This document shows positions 7,640 through 8,707 of a DNA stretch of 8,707 nucleotides, piece by piece. The stretch spans positions 1 through 8,707 of the forward strand of contig CBFHAI010000092.1 of NCBI GenBank assembly GCA_965653565.1, read 5' to 3'. Position 1 is the stretch's first letter, and each line of letters opens with the position of its first letter. A program made the translations under genes and the position numbers. The notes under the pieces are model-generated. The model searched no databases, was not told where the DNA came from, and saw only the letters and a list, made by a program, of their open reading frames with translations. The stretch comes from JALCLA01 sp965653565 (GTDB lineage Bacteria > Pseudomonadota > Gammaproteobacteria > Xanthomonadales > Xanthomonadaceae).

Positions 7640-7666
7640 ATAGTAGCGCGCCGGATCGATGGTCGA
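7640..7666 (-). promoter_or_regulatory. Weak candidate promoter of the propeller regulator
   Basis: On the minus strand TCGACC (7666-7661) and TACTAT (7645-7640) are 15 nt apart, each matching 4 of 6 sigma-70 consensus positions. Transcription would begin about 25 nt before the GTG at 7607, consistent with that start and not with the ATG at 7808. The match is weak and the spacing short, so it is only a candidate. Confidence 0.22.
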
Positions 7667-7819
7667 ATCCCCCATAAGTTCGGTTCGCCGCGCCCGGCCG
7701 GGTGACTGGCTTGGGAAACCTCGCGGTGACACGGGGGGCCTTGGATTGGTCGGGTTTGTTGCTGTTGAAATTGGTATGGTTTTTTGCCGGCGCCGCGCGA
7801 TGCGGCATCGGTACATCAG

Positions 7820-7884
7820 GCGCGACGTGGCGGGGCGCGATTGCGTCGCGCGGGTGCGGTGAAGCGAGCGGTCAGGCCCGCTCG
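7820..7884 (-). terminator. Tandem GC-rich hairpins downstream of the small membrane protein gene
   Basis: Two perfect inverted repeats follow the stop of the minus-strand membrane protein gene. CGAGCGG / CCGCTCG (7865-7884, 6-nt loop) comes first, then GCGCGACG / CGTCGCGC (7820-7851, 16-nt loop). Neither is followed by a T-run on the minus strand, so a rho-independent terminator is not shown. They may weaken read-through toward the propeller regulator or simply be structured spacer. The rest of 7608-7819 holds a relatively A/T-rich stretch (7741-7790) and no gene that I can support. Confidence 0.3.
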
Positions 7885-7902
7885 TCGTTCGAGGTTTGGC
7901 GA

Positions 7903-8433
7903 CTACGCCTCGGGCGGCGCCGTCACGTCGCGGTTGCGCATGCGCGCCACCCAGCGCGAAATACCGCGCGCGCCCAACAGCAGCGCCAGGCCCGCGGCCA
8001 GTTGCATCAGCGTTGCAACGATGTCGGCGAATGTCGCCGATGGCATCGTACCGTCGATGCCCTCGGCCAACCGCGCGAAATAGAACCGTTCCGCCGCAAG
8101 GTATGTCAGGTTCACTACCGCATTGGCCGCCAGCCAGATTCCGATCGCCCCGGTGAACACCGATTGCCACGCCTGCGCATCGAGATCACTTTCGAAAACC
8201 TGCGACTGCGGTCGCGCCAGCGCGAGGCGCACTACGAGGTCGGCGTACAACCATAGAACCGCCATCACGATCGCCGCCCCCGCAAGCGCCATCAGGCGGA
8301 ACCCTGCGTATTCCTCGAATTCGCCTCCCAGGAACAGCAAGCCTGGAAGGCTGAAGAGGATCTGGAATAGAAACCAGATTGCGACGGCGCGCACCAGGAC
8401 GGTCAACAAGGTGTGGGTGTTGGTGCGGGTCAT
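7903..8433 (-). CDS. Small four-helix integral membrane protein of unknown function
   Basis: The product is 176 aa. I do not recognise the family. Four hydrophobic segments are clear: about 9-35 (with FLFQILFSLPGLLFL), 46-70 (MALAGAAIVMAVLWLYADLV), 92-114 (VFTGAIGIWLAANAVVNLTY) and 136-155 (DIVATLMQLAAGLALLLGAR). The protein ends in a basic tail (ARGISRWVARMRNR). A short N-terminus before the first helix and the basic C-terminal tail are consistent with both ends in the cytoplasm. No catalytic or metal-binding motif is apparent. The ATG at 8433 has a weak GGAA about 8 nt upstream. It lies upstream of the propeller regulator on the same strand, about 300 bp away with hairpins between them, so co-transcription is possible but not indicated. 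G/C-biased codon use and hydrophobic periodicity support it over the other frames. Confidence 0.85.
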   Translation of the reverse strand: MTRTNTHTLLTVLVRAVAIWFLFQILFSLPGLLFLGGEFEEYAGFRLMALAGAAIVMAVLWLYADLVVRLALARPQSQVFESDLDAQAWQSVFTGAIGIWLAANAVVNLTYLAAERFYFARLAEGIDGTMPSATFADIVATLMQLAAGLALLLGARGISRWVARMRNRDVTAPPEA

Positions 8434-8578
8434 GGTGTTTCCGGTTACTTGGTTCGATGCGTCGACTTTAAGCGGTTTGGTGTTTGTGAGTGCGGCTTCT
8501 TGCGACTTTAGATCGAGGTTCCGTTATCCCCGCTCTTCGACAAGCCTAGGGCAACTGGCCTGTGGTCAGACGGGAATC

Positions 8579-8596
8579 CGGAGACTTCAATCTCCG
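8579..8596. repeat. Short hairpin beside the right composite repeat
   Basis: CGGAGA and TCTCCG are perfect inverted arms around CTTCAA. The hairpin is preceded by GGGAATC and overlaps the inner edge of the right composite element by 2 bp. It probably belongs to the same intergenic repeat cluster. Upstream of it, 8434-8578 should contain the promoter of the small membrane protein gene; I see no convincing -35/-10 pair there. Confidence 0.45.
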
Positions 8597-8699
8597 TCAT
8601 TTCCGCGAAAGCGGGAATCCAGTGACTTTGAATCGTTTCGCTTCCCTCGCGATTGAAGTTGCGACTTCGCCGGTTTCGTCCCCCTCAGCGGGGGCCGAG
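8595..8699 (-). repeat. Composite intergenic repeat, right copy (inverted)
   Basis: This is the reverse complement of the element at 1-105, of equal length and without gaps. Its outer 27 bp (8673-8699) are identical to the left copy and contain the CCCCC / GGGGG hairpin. The inner part holds one palindrome of the same pattern, ATTTCC-N8-GGGAAT at 8599-8618, with one arm mismatch. Unlike the left copy, it has no tandem 69-bp expansion. The two copies therefore flank the whole gene block as inverted repeats about 8.5 kb apart. Confidence 0.85.
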
Positions 8700-8707
8700 T
8701 CACTTTC

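Noticed and set aside
6135..7643. A 502-codon plus-strand open frame over the propeller regulator
   Set aside because: The product is Arg/His-rich and lacks any motif, while the minus strand carries clear winged-helix, membrane and PD40 features. It is a codon-bias shadow.
7604..8170. A 188-codon minus-strand open frame overlapping the small membrane protein gene
   Set aside because: It is Arg-rich with no hydrophobic or domain pattern. The alternative frame at 7903-8433 has four clear membrane helices and a plausible start.
1..8707. Composite transposon flanked by terminal inverted repeats
   Set aside because: No transposase or recombinase gene lies between the inverted repeats, and target-site duplications cannot be seen because the window ends at the elements.

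Overview
The window looks like a chromosomal stretch of a GC-rich gammaproteobacterium, most likely of the Xanthomonadales (Lysobacter, Luteimonas or Xanthomonas relatives). This is an inference from three things: strong G/C third-position bias, the gene families present (a large TonB-dependent receptor, AraC regulators with an RC-x-GR linker signature, and a winged-helix/transmembrane/beta-propeller regulator), and the intergenic repeat styles (GGATTCCCGC...GCGGGAATGAC palindromes and GGGAATC heptamers). No RNA gene, insertion sequence, CRISPR array or phage gene is visible.

Layout: 1-284 is a repeat block, made of a composite 105-bp element followed by a 69-bp tandem array of palindromes. 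Directly beside it, on the minus strand, is an AraC-like gene (316-960) that ends after its first helix-turn-helix. An intergenic region of about 400 bp (961-1358) separates it from a divergently oriented TonB-dependent outer-membrane receptor (1359-4001, +), which ends in a strong intrinsic terminator. A complete AraC-family regulator follows (4274-5068, +). It converges on a long minus-strand gene (5277-7607) for a membrane-anchored one-component regulator: cytoplasmic OmpR-type winged helix, one membrane segment, and a predicted periplasmic TolB/PD40 propeller. The gap between these two stop codons is filled by a roughly 200-bp imperfect inverted repeat. Upstream on the minus strand is a small four-helix membrane protein (7903-8433). 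The right edge (8595-8699) carries the same 105-bp composite element as the left edge, in inverted orientation.

How the genes may work together: the receptor (substrate unknown) is flanked by two paralogous AraC-type genes, one intact and one truncated, so local control of receptor expression is a reasonable but unproven inference. The propeller regulator and the small membrane protein need not belong to the same system. I see no convincing evidence for a new multi-gene system. The more unusual signals are the inverted composite repeats bounding the segment, the tandem palindrome array next to a truncated regulator, and the large palindromic element at the convergent gene junction.
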